From Mastigamoeba balamuthi (Eukaryota; Evosea; Mastigamoebida; Mastigamoebidae), in NCBI GenBank assembly GCA_902651635.1, contig CACRSC010000011.1:235540-299539 (forward strand): a stretch of DNA of 64,000 nucleotides, in the 5' to 3' direction. The notes under the pieces are model-generated. The model did not search any database and was not told the DNA's origin. It saw only the letters and a program-made list of their open reading frames with translations. Within the stretch, counting starts at the first letter, position 1. Every line of letters begins with the position of its first letter. Made by a program: the position numbers and the translations under genes. Of this stretch, positions 44,546-54,621 are shown one piece after another.

Positions 44546-45055
44546 CTAGAGCAGCTTCTTGACGGCGGCCAGCGCGGCGGCGTAGTCGGGCTCCTTGGTG
44601 ATCTCGGGGACGAGCTGGGTGTAGGCGACGTGGCCGTTCCTGTCGACGACGACGACCGAGCGCGCGTAGAGCCCCGCGAGCGGGCCGTCGGTCATCAGGA
44701 CGCCGTAGTCCCTGCCGAAGCCCTGCGAGCGGAACCCCGAGAGGCTCGAGACGTTCTTGAGGCCCTCGCTGCTGCAGAAGCGGCCCTGGGCAAACGGCAG
44801 GTCCATCGAGACGTTGACGACGGCGACGCCCTCGAGCTTCGAGGCCTCCGAGTTGAAGCGCTTGGCCGACAGCGCGCAGACGCCCGTGTCGAGGCTGGGC
44901 ACGATGTTGAGCACGCGGACCTTGTCAGCGAAGGCCTCGAGGCCCACGTCCCTCAGGTCGCCCGTCGTCAGCGTGAACGCGGGCGCCGCTGCGCCGACCG
45001 CCGGCAGGACGCCGACCGTGTGGACGGGGTTGCCCTGGAACGTGACAGTGGACAT
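44546..45055 (-). CDS. tpx: Bacterial-type thiol peroxidase (Tpx, atypical 2-Cys peroxiredoxin)
   Basis: An intronless frame starting at 45055 ([15 protein letters not shown]) encodes 169 residues, the usual bacterial Tpx length. The peroxidatic Cys is in PSLDTGVC and the resolving Cys in [17 protein letters not shown]- and EITKEPDY-like segments near the end also fit. Tpx reduces hydrogen peroxide and alkyl peroxides using thioredoxin. Sequence and length are bacterial in character, while codon use is GC-rich like the neighbours. An in-frame upstream ATG (45163) would add a Ser/Thr/Gln-rich extension; I prefer the internal start because it aligns with bacterial starts, but a targeting extension cannot be excluded. 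Acquisition by lateral transfer is the likeliest origin. Confidence 0.93.
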   Translation of the reverse strand: MSTVTFQGNPVHTVGVLPAVGAAAPAFTLTTGDLRDVGLEAFADKVRVLNIVPSLDTGVCALSAKRFNSEASKLEGVAVVNVSMDLPFAQGRFCSSEGLKNVSSLSGFRSQGFGRDYGVLMTDGPLAGLYARSVVVVDRNGHVAYTQLVPEITKEPDYAAALAAVKKLL

Positions 45056-46259
45056 GGTTGCTAGGAGGTGGGGGGGAGGTTGGCTCTGCTGGAGAGGAGC
45101 TCGGGTGGAGCTGCTTCGCTGCTTTGTTGTTGTTGTTGTTGTTTGTGATGACGATGCGGGCAAAGCAGCGAGGTCGTTCGATCTTTGGTGAAAGATGTGC
45201 AGTGCAGTGAACGTGCTGGCACTGAACCTGGCGGTACCACCCCGTCACCGCCGCTGGGCCTGTGCAACCAAACAGGCAGTTACACTGTGCAGAGGTGCAC
45301 TGCACGACGAGACTGGACTTTGACCTCGGGCTCAGCCCCCTGTGTTTGTTGAGGCCTGCAGTGCGCTAGCTGTCATTCGTGCGACAACAAATTCTGTCGC
45401 GCGAGCGAGAACAGAGGGACACTCGATACCGGCATCGAAGCACGGTGGGACTGGTTGCGTCTCAGCTCCCGGCTTCACATCGAAGTACGCTCCGTCGGGA
45501 GGCGGTCGAGGGAGCGAAGCCGGATCAACGTGGCTCAGATTGTTGTGTTCGGTGACGCTTCCGGTCACCACATGGAGAAACTGCTGCGGCGTTGTTCATC
45601 TCTGCGCAGGTGGCTGCACCCTCCAATGGGCTAACAGGATGGCGCCGTGCCCAGCCTGTTAGTGCTGGGGGAGTGTTACCAATTGCCTGCACATTATGCA
45701 CGGCATCCGCGCTTGGCCAAGGGGGCCCACAAAGGAATGTGAATGCGAGTTGTGCCTGCGAGTATCGACAGCATTGCCGCCGTCGCCACCCCACGCCTGA
45801 CTGTTATCTTCCATGCAGTAGTCGACCAGGGTGCCTACTCTCGCATCCAACCATCGCACGTGACGGCTCTGCAGAACGCGAATTAGAATTCTATTCTGGG
45901 GGTTTCGCTAGGCCGCAATGTATGGAGGAAAATGGCTATTTGTATTGCTTTCTGCTTGACTGCCTTGTCTTTGCTTTGCTTGCCGGGCTGGCTGTTTGTT
46001 GGTTTTACGGCCCAGCAGTAGTGGTGGTGCAGCAAACTGGTGGTGTAGGTTGTTGGCACAGTGGATGGTATTCAACAGTCCTTCCCGCCCACTGGCGAGG
46101 AGCCCGGGGGAAGAAGAGTGTTGTGGCGGTGGTGGTGGTGGGGGTGGCCTGCAGAGCCAGAAGACGCGCGAGGCCGCATCGTCTCCAGAGCACTCTGCAG
46201 GCCACCACGGCACCCCCCTCTGCCCTCACCCCCGTCGGCCCTCCCCGCACTGGCTGATG
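45056..46259. other. Long intergenic region (about 1.2 kb)
   Basis: No convincing gene. There is a small inverted repeat around 45638-45662 (CTAACAGG ... CCTGTTAG). GT-rich repeats occur near 46115-46145. Confidence 0.4.
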
Positions 46260-47418
46260 TTACAGGAGTGTGCAGCTCTTCTTCTTGGTCTCCTGGCGAC
46301 GGTAGGGCACGTCGTCCTCCTCCGAGGCGAGCTTCTTGCGGTACTTGCGGATCTCGCGGACGATGGCGTAGAAGCACTCCTCGATGTTGGTGCGGGTCTT
46401 GGCGCTGGCCTCGATGTACGGCACGCCGACGCTGCGCGCGAGCTCCTGCCCCTCGTGCGACGTCACGTCGCGGTCCTCGACGAGGTCGATCTTGTTGGCC
46501 ACAAAGACCATCGGGAACGAGTCGCGCTCCTGCACGCGCAGCACTGCCGCCCGCAGGTTCGTCAGCGAGTCGAAGCTCGGTCTGTCGATCACGCTGTACA
46601 CGAGCTGTGCCGCAGGGGCAGCGCGGAGGACGGGGTGGGAGAGGAGGGAAATCAAGTCAGTTGGTGCGCCATAGTTGCAGAGCAGAGGAGAGGAGCGCAC
46701 CAGGAAGCCCTGTCCTGTGCGGAAGTACTGGTCACGCATGGCGCTCTGCGGGTGTGTGGGCGCGGCGCAAAGCACGCGCGTGCGCTCGTCAGTTGCCCGG
46801 CGACTGGCGGTGGGCAGCGGGCTGAGGGGAGCGGAGGGGAAGATGACGAAACGTATTCCTCCTGGCCAGCTGCACAGCAGCGAGAAGAGAGAGAGAGAGC
46901 ACACGAAACAAAAAACCACGCTTTGTGAGTCACTGCGCTGATGGGAGGAAACTGGGGGCCCTCCGCGGGGGGCTCCGAGGGGGTGGGTGGCGGACCAGTG
47001 TCGAGGATGTCGAGCATGTAGATGTCGTTGTCGACGGTCAGCATCTTCCTGTACGAGTTCTCTGCGGGCGGCACCGCCGGCGCAGTATTTTAGAGGCCAA
47101 TTCGCTTTGCGAATAAACCGAAAAAGAGGTGCGCCCCCTGCGCGGGGGGAGCGGGGCAGCGGGAGGGCGCCCACCGATGGTCGGGTCGTAGTCCTTGATG
47201 AAGTGGTTCTGGATCAGCTGGATGGTGATGGCGCTCTTGCCTGCGCGAGCGCGGGCCCCGGAGGTGTTAAGTGAACGAACGGGAAAACACAAGATTAAAT
47301 AAAAAATTAGGCCGTTTTGCGGCGTTTGCGGGCGCCGGGGGGCGCTGGGAGCGCGCGCACCAACACCACCGTCGCCGACGACGACGACCTTGTACTGCTC
47401 GACGTGAGAATCGCCCAT
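46260..47418 (-). CDS. Ras-family GTPase with a prenylation motif
   Basis: Six exons on the minus strand (47418-47361, 47240-47175, 47061-46996, 46869-46853, 46745-46701, 46604-46260) splice exactly to 198 residues. It shows GDGGVGKS (P-loop), DYDPTIENSYRK (switch 1/effector), DTAGQEEYSAMRDQY (switch 2, with the catalytic Gln), NKID and SAK. The C-terminus is polybasic with RRQETKKKSCTLL, a CAAX box whose final Leu predicts geranylgeranylation. Ras proteins relay receptor signals at the plasma membrane. The fourth exon is only 17 nt and supplies most of the switch 2 motif. Five introns in under 600 coding bases is dense for this locus. Confidence 0.94.
46853..46869 (-). other. 17-nt microexon of the Ras gene
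   Basis: CTGGCCAGGAGGAATAC is flanked upstream by GCTGTGCAG and downstream by GTTTCG. With the preceding G it encodes A-G-Q-E-E-Y and restores an otherwise missing switch 2. Confidence 0.88.
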
Positions 47419-48072
47419 CGCGGAGTGTTTTCGCTCAAGAGACGCGGCGGTATATATAGAGAGAACCTCCCCTAAGTCCCGGCGCAGCGGCAACAGGCAG
47501 GCAGGCAGGGGGTGACGAGGGCGGAAGCAAGGGAACAGCTCTCTTCTGCAGACCGGCGACAACAGTGCGCTGGGTGCGCAGTTCGCTCGCAGCCCCAAAG
47601 GAAAAGCTTTTTTTTGATTGATAGGAAAAGTGTCCCTGACGTAAGAGCTCTCCCTCGATCCTCGCCTCTCTGTGCAGCAGAGGGTTCACTGAACACGCCC
47701 CATCCCTCTTTTCGCGGGGGTGCGGCATTGCCGCAGGGGCAAAAATAGCCGCAAGCCCCCCCACGACCCCCACCGCCCCGCAACCCCCACACGGCAAGCG
47801 AACCCCCCTCACGGAGAGACCACCGCAGGACGACTTGGCATTAATCTCTTTTTTCCTAGCCCGGCAACCGTCGGGCAGGCGTGGCAGGCAAGCGTGGGCC
47901 CTGCTGGGCAGATTGGAAAAACAGGCAAATATCATTGGAAATCCGTTTACTGACCGGGGAGAGCGAGCGTCTCACACGCCGAGAGCTCGTACTACACGAC
48001 CCGAGCGTTGGGAAGCAGGTGGATGGCAGTGGGGTGGTGTGGAAGGGGAGGTTAGCGGGGGGGGAGGGGCCC
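47419..48072. other. Intergenic region upstream of Ras
   Basis: About 650 bp. It holds a TATATATA-like stretch close to the Ras start (47451-47457) and no convincing gene; the open frames here are shadows. Confidence 0.4.
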
Positions 48073-49041
48073 TTAGAAGAGGTTCGAGGGCCCGCCGTAG
48101 CCGAAGATGGCGCGCATGCGGTCCCAGAAGTTGGCGCGCCAGCCGTGCTCTGTTCGCTCGCGGTCCTCGAACGGCACGGCGGTCTGCTTGAGCGCCAGCA
48201 GCGTGTCGCCCGTGGCGGCCTGGCGGAACGTGATCTCGACGAGGCTGTGGTGCCCCGGGCGCCACGTGTTGAAGCGCCAGCTCTGCACGATGCGCTCGCC
48301 GGGCACCAGGTCGACGATCTCGCCCGTCACGGCGCCCCCGAACAGCTCGAACCTGCTGCCCGTGCGCGCCTCGATCGTCGCCGGCGCCCCCGTGACCGCC
48401 GTCATGCGCTTGGGGTCCAGCAGGCACTCCCAGAGCTCCCTCGGCGAGGCGTTGGTGAACCGCTCCTCCATCTCGATGCAGCTCCCCGCGCTGCTCGGCG
48501 CCGGCGCCGGCGCAGGGGCCACGCCGGGCGCGGGCGACGTCGAGGCCGACGAGGCGCCCGAGGGCACGCCCGAGGCGGGCTGGCGCTTGGTCGTCTTGGT
48601 GTACTTGGCCTTCATCGCGGCGATGACGTCGCGGACGACGGCGCGCAGGGGCCCGGCGGCGTTGGCGCGCGTGGCGTCGCGCGCGTCGCTCGAGCCGCAC
48701 GAGACCTTGACCTCGTAGTCGTCGTCCTCGTTGTCCTCGCCGACGTAGGGGAACGTGACCGTCGCCGTGTGGCCGCCGGGCACCGAGACGCGGAACGTGA
48801 ACTCGAGCTCGTAGAGGAAGATGGCCTTGCCGCGGCGGTTGTTGGCCGTCGCCTCGCCCGAGACCTCGGGCAGCGAGTCGATCTTGACGCCCTCGCAGGG
48901 CTCGTAGCCGCGCGGCGCGCGCTCCTGCAGCGTCGAGCGCACAAAGGGCAGGCAGTCGCGCTCGACCCAGTGCCAGTCGTTCACGTTGGTCCCGTCCTCG
49001 CGGTTCGAGACGATCCAGTGCGGCTCCTGCTGCTGCTCCAT
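48073..49041 (-). CDS. AHSA1: AHA1, activator of Hsp90 ATPase
   Basis: A single uninterrupted exon encodes 322 residues. The N-terminal AHA1 domain begins with HWIVSNREDGTNVNDWHWVE and contains NNRRGKAIFLYELEF, typical of the Hsp90-binding half. After a Pro/Ala/Ser linker, the C-terminal START-like (AHSA1) domain shows RFTNASPRELWECLLDP and, near the end, a WR-FWDRMRAIFGYG tail. The protein binds the middle and N domains of Hsp90 in the cytosol and stimulates its ATPase. Length and domain order are normal. No intron is seen. Confidence 0.95.
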   Translation of the reverse strand: MEQQQEPHWIVSNREDGTNVNDWHWVERDCLPFVRSTLQERAPRGYEPCEGVKIDSLPEVSGEATANNRRGKAIFLYELEFTFRVSVPGGHTATVTFPYVGEDNEDDDYEVKVSCGSSDARDATRANAAGPLRAVVRDVIAAMKAKYTKTTKRQPASGVPSGASSASTSPAPGVAPAPAPAPSSAGSCIEMEERFTNASPRELWECLLDPKRMTAVTGAPATIEARTGSRFELFGGAVTGEIVDLVPGERIVQSWRFNTWRPGHHSLVEITFRQAATGDTLLALKQTAVPFEDRERTEHGWRANFWDRMRAIFGYGGPSNLF

Positions 49042-49632
49042 CGGAGGGAGGAGGGAAAGGGGTGTGTGCGTATGACGGGGCTGTGGTGCGCGCGGGTGCT
49101 GTGATAAAACAAAGAGAGACGCACTGAAACAGAGATACGGGGGTTCACAGGGGCGAAAATTCGCCGAAAACCCCCTTAGATTTCAGCGAGATCTCGTTCC
49201 AAGAAGACACGTCATTCCTGTATGCGTGTCCCGGCATCGCACGCACGAGCTCTGACGCCTGCCCTGCAACACTTATGTGTGCCTCTGACGCTGGAGGCTT
49301 TACTCGGGTATGTTCTATGAAGAAAATGTTGGGTCCGCCGGGAATCGAACTGCCAGGATGAAGTGCCACAACTCAACATACTCCAGCATATCGTAAGGCT
49401 ATAAAACTACACGAGGGTGGCGTGAGATGCAAATGTAAGCGTCCCAACACGGGGGAGCCTCTGGACTGTTGGCCAATCCTCTCCAGATTTTTTCGCAGGA
49501 TATCCCAGGGTATCTTAGTTTCGTGCCGCTGTGTTGTCCTTCCTTCCCCCTCGCTTTTTCAAAAGCGCGAGAGCGTGTCACGCGCTCCCCCCCCCTCCAT
49601 ACGCGGCGCCCGCGGCACCACCGAACCGTCCA
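49042..49632. other. Intergenic region between AHA1 and CNOT11
   Basis: About 590 bp with no ORF of note. It contains a tRNA-like relic on the minus strand and AT boxes (CCAGATTTTTTCGCAGGATATC near 49484-49505) about 130 bp before the CNOT11 start. Confidence 0.4.
49326..49412 (-). other. tRNA-like relic
   Basis: The reverse strand contains CAGTTCGATTCCC, close to a Pol III B box, and ends CGGACCC like an acceptor 3' strand. The matching 5' strand and a proper T stem are missing, so I do not call a tRNA. Confidence 0.2.
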
Positions 49633-51281
49633 TGCTCACAGTGGGCCAGCTCACCTCGCTGCTCGCGGCGGTGGGCGACGCCGACGACCGCTCGCTCGAC
49701 GCTGTCCTCTCGGCCTTCACGCGCGCCTTCCCGGGCCCGCGCGGCGGCACGGAGCAGTTCCTCGCGGGCACCGCGCTCTGGTCGCTGCTGCGCGAGGCCT
49801 CGCCGCCGCGCCCGCCCGCCACGCGCGTGGCCTGCGCGTGGATTCTGCTCAGCGGCCCCGTCTCGCCGTCGGCTCCGCAGCCGCAGGCCGGCGCCCCGCT
49901 CGACTCGTCCAACCCGTTCCTCCCCGCGCTCATCGACGCCGCGGCCGAGGACCCGCTCGTCGCGGCCATCCTGCCCCCGCACCCGCCGCCCCCGCGAGAC
50001 GTGCGGCCTGCCCCCACAGCCGCGCGTGCCCGCACGAGAGTTTCCCGTCGGCTTTGTTGGGGGGCGAGCGTTGCGTTTATAATTTTTTAATTTGTTGTGT
50101 TGCGGGGGGTTTGTGTGTGCCCGTTGCAACGCTGAGCGCCGACGCCGCCGCCGCAGCAACCGCTGAGGGACGTCGTGGCCGCCCTGGTCGCGAGGCAGCC
50201 CCCGTCGCCGGCGCAGGCCGCGGCGTTTGACGCCGCCCGCCAGGCGTACGCCGACCGCGTGCCCCCCGTCGGCAACCCGCTGCACCGCGCGGCCATCGCG
50301 CGCGTCGTCCCCGACCCCGACGCCGACGCCCAGGACCCGTGCGCCGCCCCCGGAGACGCGCCGGCACTGACCCACCCCGCCCGAGCAGGAAGGAGGACCT
50401 GGCGAGCGCCATGGCGGAGGCGGGGTCGCCGCTGAGAGGGTTCGAGCCCGCGTGGCAGAGGCCGGCGCCGCCGGTGCTCGAGGCGGGCGACGACGACGTG
50501 ATGTGGCTCGACCCCGAGCCCGCGTTCCCCGTGCTCTGGGACACGACCATGTGCCAGCCGCCGCGCTACTCGCCCGAGCTGCGCGGCCTGATGGCGCGCG
50601 CGTTCTACACGACGCTCGGGACCCCGCAGACTGAGGTGACACGGCGGATGAATGCTATCGGGAATTGGGAGATTGAATTCGCGAATTGATGCCCCCTTCC
50701 CTCCCCTTCGCGCCCGTGCGATGCAGGCGCTGCTGCTGGAGCTGGAGAGGAACAGGAAGCTGGTGTACCACTGCGGGCTGACGCCGGCGAGGCTGCCTGA
50801 CCTCGTGGAGAACAACCCGCTGGTGGCCATCGAGGCGCTGCTGAAGCTCGTGGCGTCGCCGCAGCTGACCGAATATCTGGGCGTGCTGGTCAACATGGAG
50901 CTCAGCCTGCACTCGATGGAGGTCGTCAACCGCCTCACCACGTCGATCGAGCTGCCCTCGGAGTTTGTGCACCTCTACGTCGAGCGGTGCATCTCGTCGT
51001 GCGAGCGCCTGGGCCACGACAAGGCGACGCAGAACCGCCTCGTGCGCCTGGCCTGCGTGTTCCTGCAGTCGCTGATACGCAACAACATCGTCGATGTGAG
51101 CGACCTGTACCCCGAGGTTCTCGCGTTCTGCGTCAACTTCAGCAAGATCCGCGAGGCTGCGGGGCTGTACCGCCTGCTGCGCACGCTCGAGGGGTCCGCG
51201 TCGTCGTCGTCGCCGTCCACAGGCACTGCAGCTGCGCCCGGAACGTCGGATTCTCCTTCGCCGACACACCAGCCACAATAA
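49633..51281 (+). CDS. CNOT11: CCR4-NOT complex subunit 11 (CNOT11)
   Basis: Start at 49633 ([14 protein letters not shown]). Exons are separated by introns at roughly 50025-50158, 50335-50390 and 50633-50724. The C-terminal exon is unmistakable: [40 protein letters not shown] and [18 protein letters not shown], which in CNOT11 form the conserved domain that binds CNOT10 and the CNOT1 N-terminus. The N-terminal part ([14 protein letters not shown]..) also fits. CCR4-NOT is the main cytoplasmic mRNA deadenylase. The Ser/Pro-rich tail is variable. CNOT11 is absent from yeast, so its presence here adds to the evidence that it is ancestral. Confidence 0.9.
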
Positions 51282-51495
51282 GGCGCTTTCACGAACACGC
51301 ACATTCGTCTTGTCGCAAAATTCAATTGAGCAAAATGATCTTCTCCTCACGCCAGGTGTCCTCTCCTAAGACCACCGCACGGCGACTGTTGCCGATTGCC
51401 TGATTGCTCCAAACAATTGCTGAGCCAGATAATAATCAGCAAAATCCGAGAGAAGATACGCGTGATTCATTCCAATTGATAACCAGCAGGTAGGA

Positions 51496-52122
51496 ATGGC
51501 GGCTGTGGTGGACGTGCGGGACGACCTCGACCCGTTCGGCGCGGACGAAGAGGACCCGCACACGCCCTCCGTGCCTCTGGTCTCCGCCGAGTCCGCAGCC
51601 AACGGTTAGCCACGCAGCCCGCCGTCGCATTTCGCTGAGCTCCCGGCACCGCCAACAGCAAAGGCCGACTGGGAGCAGCTCCTGGCCATCGCGTATGCCC
51701 CGCGGGCAGACTCGCCAGGACATGCGGACGCCTGCTGCGAGGAGCCGCCCCTGCCACTCGAGCCAGAGGCGGACTGTGCTGGCGACCCTGCGACGGAGGC
51801 AGCCCAGCCGACGACGACTACGAGCGTCAACGCCGTGGAGACTGCCATGGGCACGTTGACGATCGAGCAGCAGGCCGAGGACGACGAGAGCGAGCCAGAC
51901 GTGGGTGATCAGTGGGTGAAGGTGGGGAGTGTGTGCGACGGGGGGTGCGCTGGCTGTGTCGGCTACGTGGCCGGGGCGGGCGGCGGCAAGTGCTCGGCGT
52001 GCGGCTGCTCGCTGATCAATCACATGCGCGATGCGGATGATGACGAGGGCGCAGCTGAGGAGGACGAAGACGAGGACAATGACCCCTGGGATGAGGACGA
52101 GGAAGACGAGGATTCAGATTAA
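51496..52122 (+). CDS. Acidic protein with a Cys cluster, unknown
   Basis: Exons 51496-51604 and 51659-52122 join in frame (54-bp intron) to 190 residues. The protein is acidic throughout and ends in a Glu/Asp run (DEDNDPWDEDEEDEDSD). A central segment, CDGGCAGCVGYV then KCSACGCSLINHM, has six Cys that could bind a metal ion. No family is recognised. The strongly acidic tail recalls histone- or ribosome-associated chaperones, but that is only analogy. Confidence 0.6.
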
Positions 52123-52206
52123 ACAGGAATAAGGGCATTCGTTCCTGAAGGAACCCGTGTGGGATTTAGACGTCTAAGCGTTTTGCGCTTATCATTCATG
52201 TGAATC

Positions 52207-52278
52207 GGGCTCGTGGCGCAATGGAAACGCACTTGACTACGGATCAAGGGATTCCAGGTTCGAGCCCTGGCGGGTCCG
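52207..52278 (+). tRNA. tRNA-Arg (anticodon ACG)
   Basis: A 72-nt cloverleaf without intron. The acceptor pairs GGGCTCG with CGGGTCC (one or two G-U pairs), the D arm is GGCGCAATGGAAACGC, the anticodon stem CTTGA/TCAAG encloses CTACGGA (anticodon ACG, normally read as ICG), and the T arm is CCAGGTTCGAGCCCTGG. CTACGGATCAAGGGATTCC is typical of eukaryotic tRNA-Arg(ACG). A TTTT run at 52281-52284 is the Pol III terminator. Confidence 0.95.
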
Positions 52279-52280
52279 AC

Positions 52281-52284
52281 TTTT
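52281..52284 (+). terminator. Pol III terminator of tRNA-Arg
   Basis: TTTT begins three bases after the tRNA discriminator base. Confidence 0.7.
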
Positions 52285-52375
52285 CCCTACTCACGCGGTC
52301 GTTGATGTTATAATGAAAGCCGGTAGCAATGAATGTGAAGAGACAAACACAATAGACATCAATCAAATATTCCAA

Positions 52376-53389
52376 TTAATGATAATTCTGTGCAATCCAG
52401 GCCGAGCCAACACGCAGCAACACCGGCAGGTCTGCCACGCGGGCCTTGGGGTCTGGTGTGAGGATAGGTCCGAAGAACGACGACTCGGCAGACGCGGCTC
52501 CGGCAACCTCGCTTGTGCACTCTTGGCACTTGAGGCGGGGGTACGTGGGCTCCTTTCCAGTGAGGATCCAGTAGAGAAGAGCCACCCAGGCATAGACATC
52601 CGTGTGCTTCTGAACGATGCCGGCCGCCTGCTCTGGCGGCTGCCACGGCGAGCGCGCACACGCGAGGTCTGACCTCGGCGTGTCCCTGGCCGCGTGGTAG
52701 CCGACCTTCTTGGTGGCTCTGCCCCAGCTGCTCAGGACAGGCCTCTTGCTCGACGCGCACACGTACACGCAGTCGGGCGACAGCTCCGTGTGGTGCCACC
52801 CCAGGGCCTCGGCCTTCTGCACAGCGCAGCCCACGCGCAGCCAGACGCGGACAAGGTCGCCCGTCGACATGCACTGCTTCGCCTCCCGAAGGGTCACTGC
52901 GGGCTCGGGCATCTCCAGCACGACCCAGCCCTCGTCCGGGCACCTGTCGGCCACGCGTGGCAGGCACAGGGAGCTGTCGCCCTGCGGCGCCGTGTCGTAG
53001 ACCAGCAGCTCCCTGCGCATCGCCTCCGAGGGCATCCCGTCCGTGTACCTGTGCATCACCCAGAACTGCTGCTTCTTCTCCGCGACCTCGTAGTCCTCCC
53101 AGTACTCGCCTGCACAGCCACCCCCAGAGCAGCACGCATTTCGCGTCAGCCGTGGGCGGGGCCGAGGGGGCAGCAAGCGGTGTGCACCTCTGGAGACGGA
53201 CTTGCCGCGCGAGTACTGTGCGGAGGTCCTGTTCGCGTTGCGGGCGACAGTCTTCGGGCTCAGGGCGTTCCACAGGAATCGCAGTGCCGTCGCTGGCGAG
53301 CGCGACGACGGCGACGCGACCACGTCGCAGGCTGTGTCGTCCTGCGGCACGGCAGACCACATCGTCTCTCTTTTCGGGGGGTGGGTCAC
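52376..53389 (-). CDS. Protein kinase-like pseudokinase
   Basis: The frame is open from 53389 (MTHPPKRETMW) to the stop at 52376, with a probable in-frame intron near 53110-53187 that would leave about 310 residues. The C-lobe landmarks of a kinase fold are recognisable: HTELSPDCVYV in the place of HRDLKPxNxL, then a short strand and SWG in place of DFG, then PWQPPEQAAGIVQKHTDVYA (APE and helix F) and LLYWILTGKEPTYP. The catalytic Asp is Glu, the Asn is Cys and DFG is lost, so it should be inactive. The N-lobe lacks an evident VAIK. Such proteins usually act as scaffolds or allosteric partners. The gene is divergent from TFIIF beta, about 210 bp start to start. Confidence 0.7.
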   Translation of the reverse strand: MTHPPKRETMWSAVPQDDTACDVVASPSSRSPATALRFLWNALSPKTVARNANRTSAQYSRGKSVSRGAHRLLPPRPRPRLTRNACCSGGGCAGEYWEDYEVAEKKQQFWVMHRYTDGMPSEAMRRELLVYDTAPQGDSSLCLPRVADRCPDEGWVVLEMPEPAVTLREAKQCMSTGDLVRVWLRVGCAVQKAEALGWHHTELSPDCVYVCASSKRPVLSSWGRATKKVGYHAARDTPRSDLACARSPWQPPEQAAGIVQKHTDVYAWVALLYWILTGKEPTYPRLKCQECTSEVAGAASAESSFFGPILTPDPKARVADLPVLLRVGSAWIAQNYH

Positions 53390-53394
53390 ACACC

Positions 53395-53430
53395 AGGAGA
53401 TCTCTATCTTCCGGATTTCTCGGCTGTGAC
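53395..53430. promoter_or_regulatory. Divergent promoter between pseudokinase and TFIIF beta
   Basis: CAGGAGATCTCTATCTTCCGGATTTCTCGG lies at the pseudokinase start, in the 213-bp interval shared by the two genes; same sequence class as the other AT boxes. Confidence 0.3.
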
Positions 53431-53602
53431 ACAGTGCACCAGCATCTCGAATCGCTCCCTCTACTCTTCTCCCTTATAAATAATGACACAACATTGCCGA
53501 GTGCCCGTGCCGGTGCCCACGGGGGCACACCATCTACACCTGTAAGGAATCACAACGAATCCTGCTTGATTTATTCGTTTGAAAAAAGATAACGCGGGCG
53601 AG

Positions 53603-54558
53603 ATGAGCAGCAGCGCAGCCGCGGGCGTTGCGCCGATGGACGACAGCACGGGGGCCCGCAGCGAGGCCGACACCTCCGCCGGCGCCACCCGCATGTGGCT
53701 CTTCAAGGCACCTCCGCCATCCGCCCGCGCCGCCCCCCCCGCAACTCTGCGCTGCTCACCAGATGCCTCGCCCACCGCTGCCAGATACCCAAGGCCGTGG
53801 AGGAGCTCTGGGCGACGGCGAAGAACAGGGACGAGCTCGGCAGGCTCATCGTCAGCCAGGACATATCCGGCAAGATGCGCGCGACGATGGAGCTCTCCGA
53901 GTCGCTGATCGCGGCGCAGCAGGCGGCGATGGAGGACCCCAGCTCCCAGCCCCCGCCGCCCACGCGCCACACCCTCGAGCTCGAGACCGTCACCCCCAAC
54001 ACGATGCACGTGATCACCGAGTCCTCCGGAGGTGCCCAGCGCCGCCATTAATTTTCAGATCGTTTTCCCGATCTCTGCCCTGTTACTGCTGCCCTCCTGC
54101 ACGGCTCACACCGAAGGCGCCGCCCGTGCTCGCGGGCAGAGGTGTTCGCGCTGGCGGGGAGGCTGGAGCGCAGGGGCGACGCGCAGCCCGTCGAGAGCGA
54201 GGAGTACCGCAGGTTCTGCCGCGAGCGCTCCAAGCGCGCCAACACGCCGTCGCGGCTGGCGCAGAAGATCACGGGGCCCGTGCTGCCGAGCAACATGGCG
54301 CGCATGGTCAACATGGGCCAGCCCGTGGCGCGGGGGGGCGAGGCGCGCGACAAGCGCACGTGCATGGACAGGGACGAGCTGCTCAAGATACTGTTCGGCA
54401 AGTTCGAGGAGCGCGAGGGGTGGAAGCTGCTCGACCTGCAGCGCGTGACGGACCAGCCGCTCGGCCACCTGCGCAACGTCGTCGAGCAGATCGCTGACCG
54501 CGTGACGACGGGCCCCGAGCGCGGCGCCTACTATCTCAAGCCGGAATACAAGCACTGA
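53603..54558 (+). CDS. GTF2F2: TFIIF beta subunit (RAP30)
   Basis: Three exons: 53603-53707, 53785 to about 54032, and about 54140-54558. Exon 1 ends MWLFK and exon 2 starts IPKAVEELW, matching the first strand of the TFIIF dimerisation barrel. Exon 2 has LETVTPNTMHVITES, and the last exon holds the winged helix (MDRDELLKILFGKFEEREGW, VTDQPLGHLRNVVEQIADRV) with the diagnostic LKPEYKH end. TFIIF escorts RNA polymerase II into the preinitiation complex. Intron 1 must begin with GC (AAG|GCACCT), since no GT restores the frame. The product is about 255 residues, normal for RAP30. Confidence 0.9.
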
Positions 54559-54621
54559 ACGAATTCAGTCAGTTCCACCATGCAGGCGAGATATTGTCCG
54601 GAATCTCTCTGGCTTTAATTA

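Noticed and set aside
49326-49412. Functional tRNA on the minus strand
   Set aside because: A B-box-like sequence and a plausible acceptor 3' strand are present, but no pairing 5' strand or T stem could be built.
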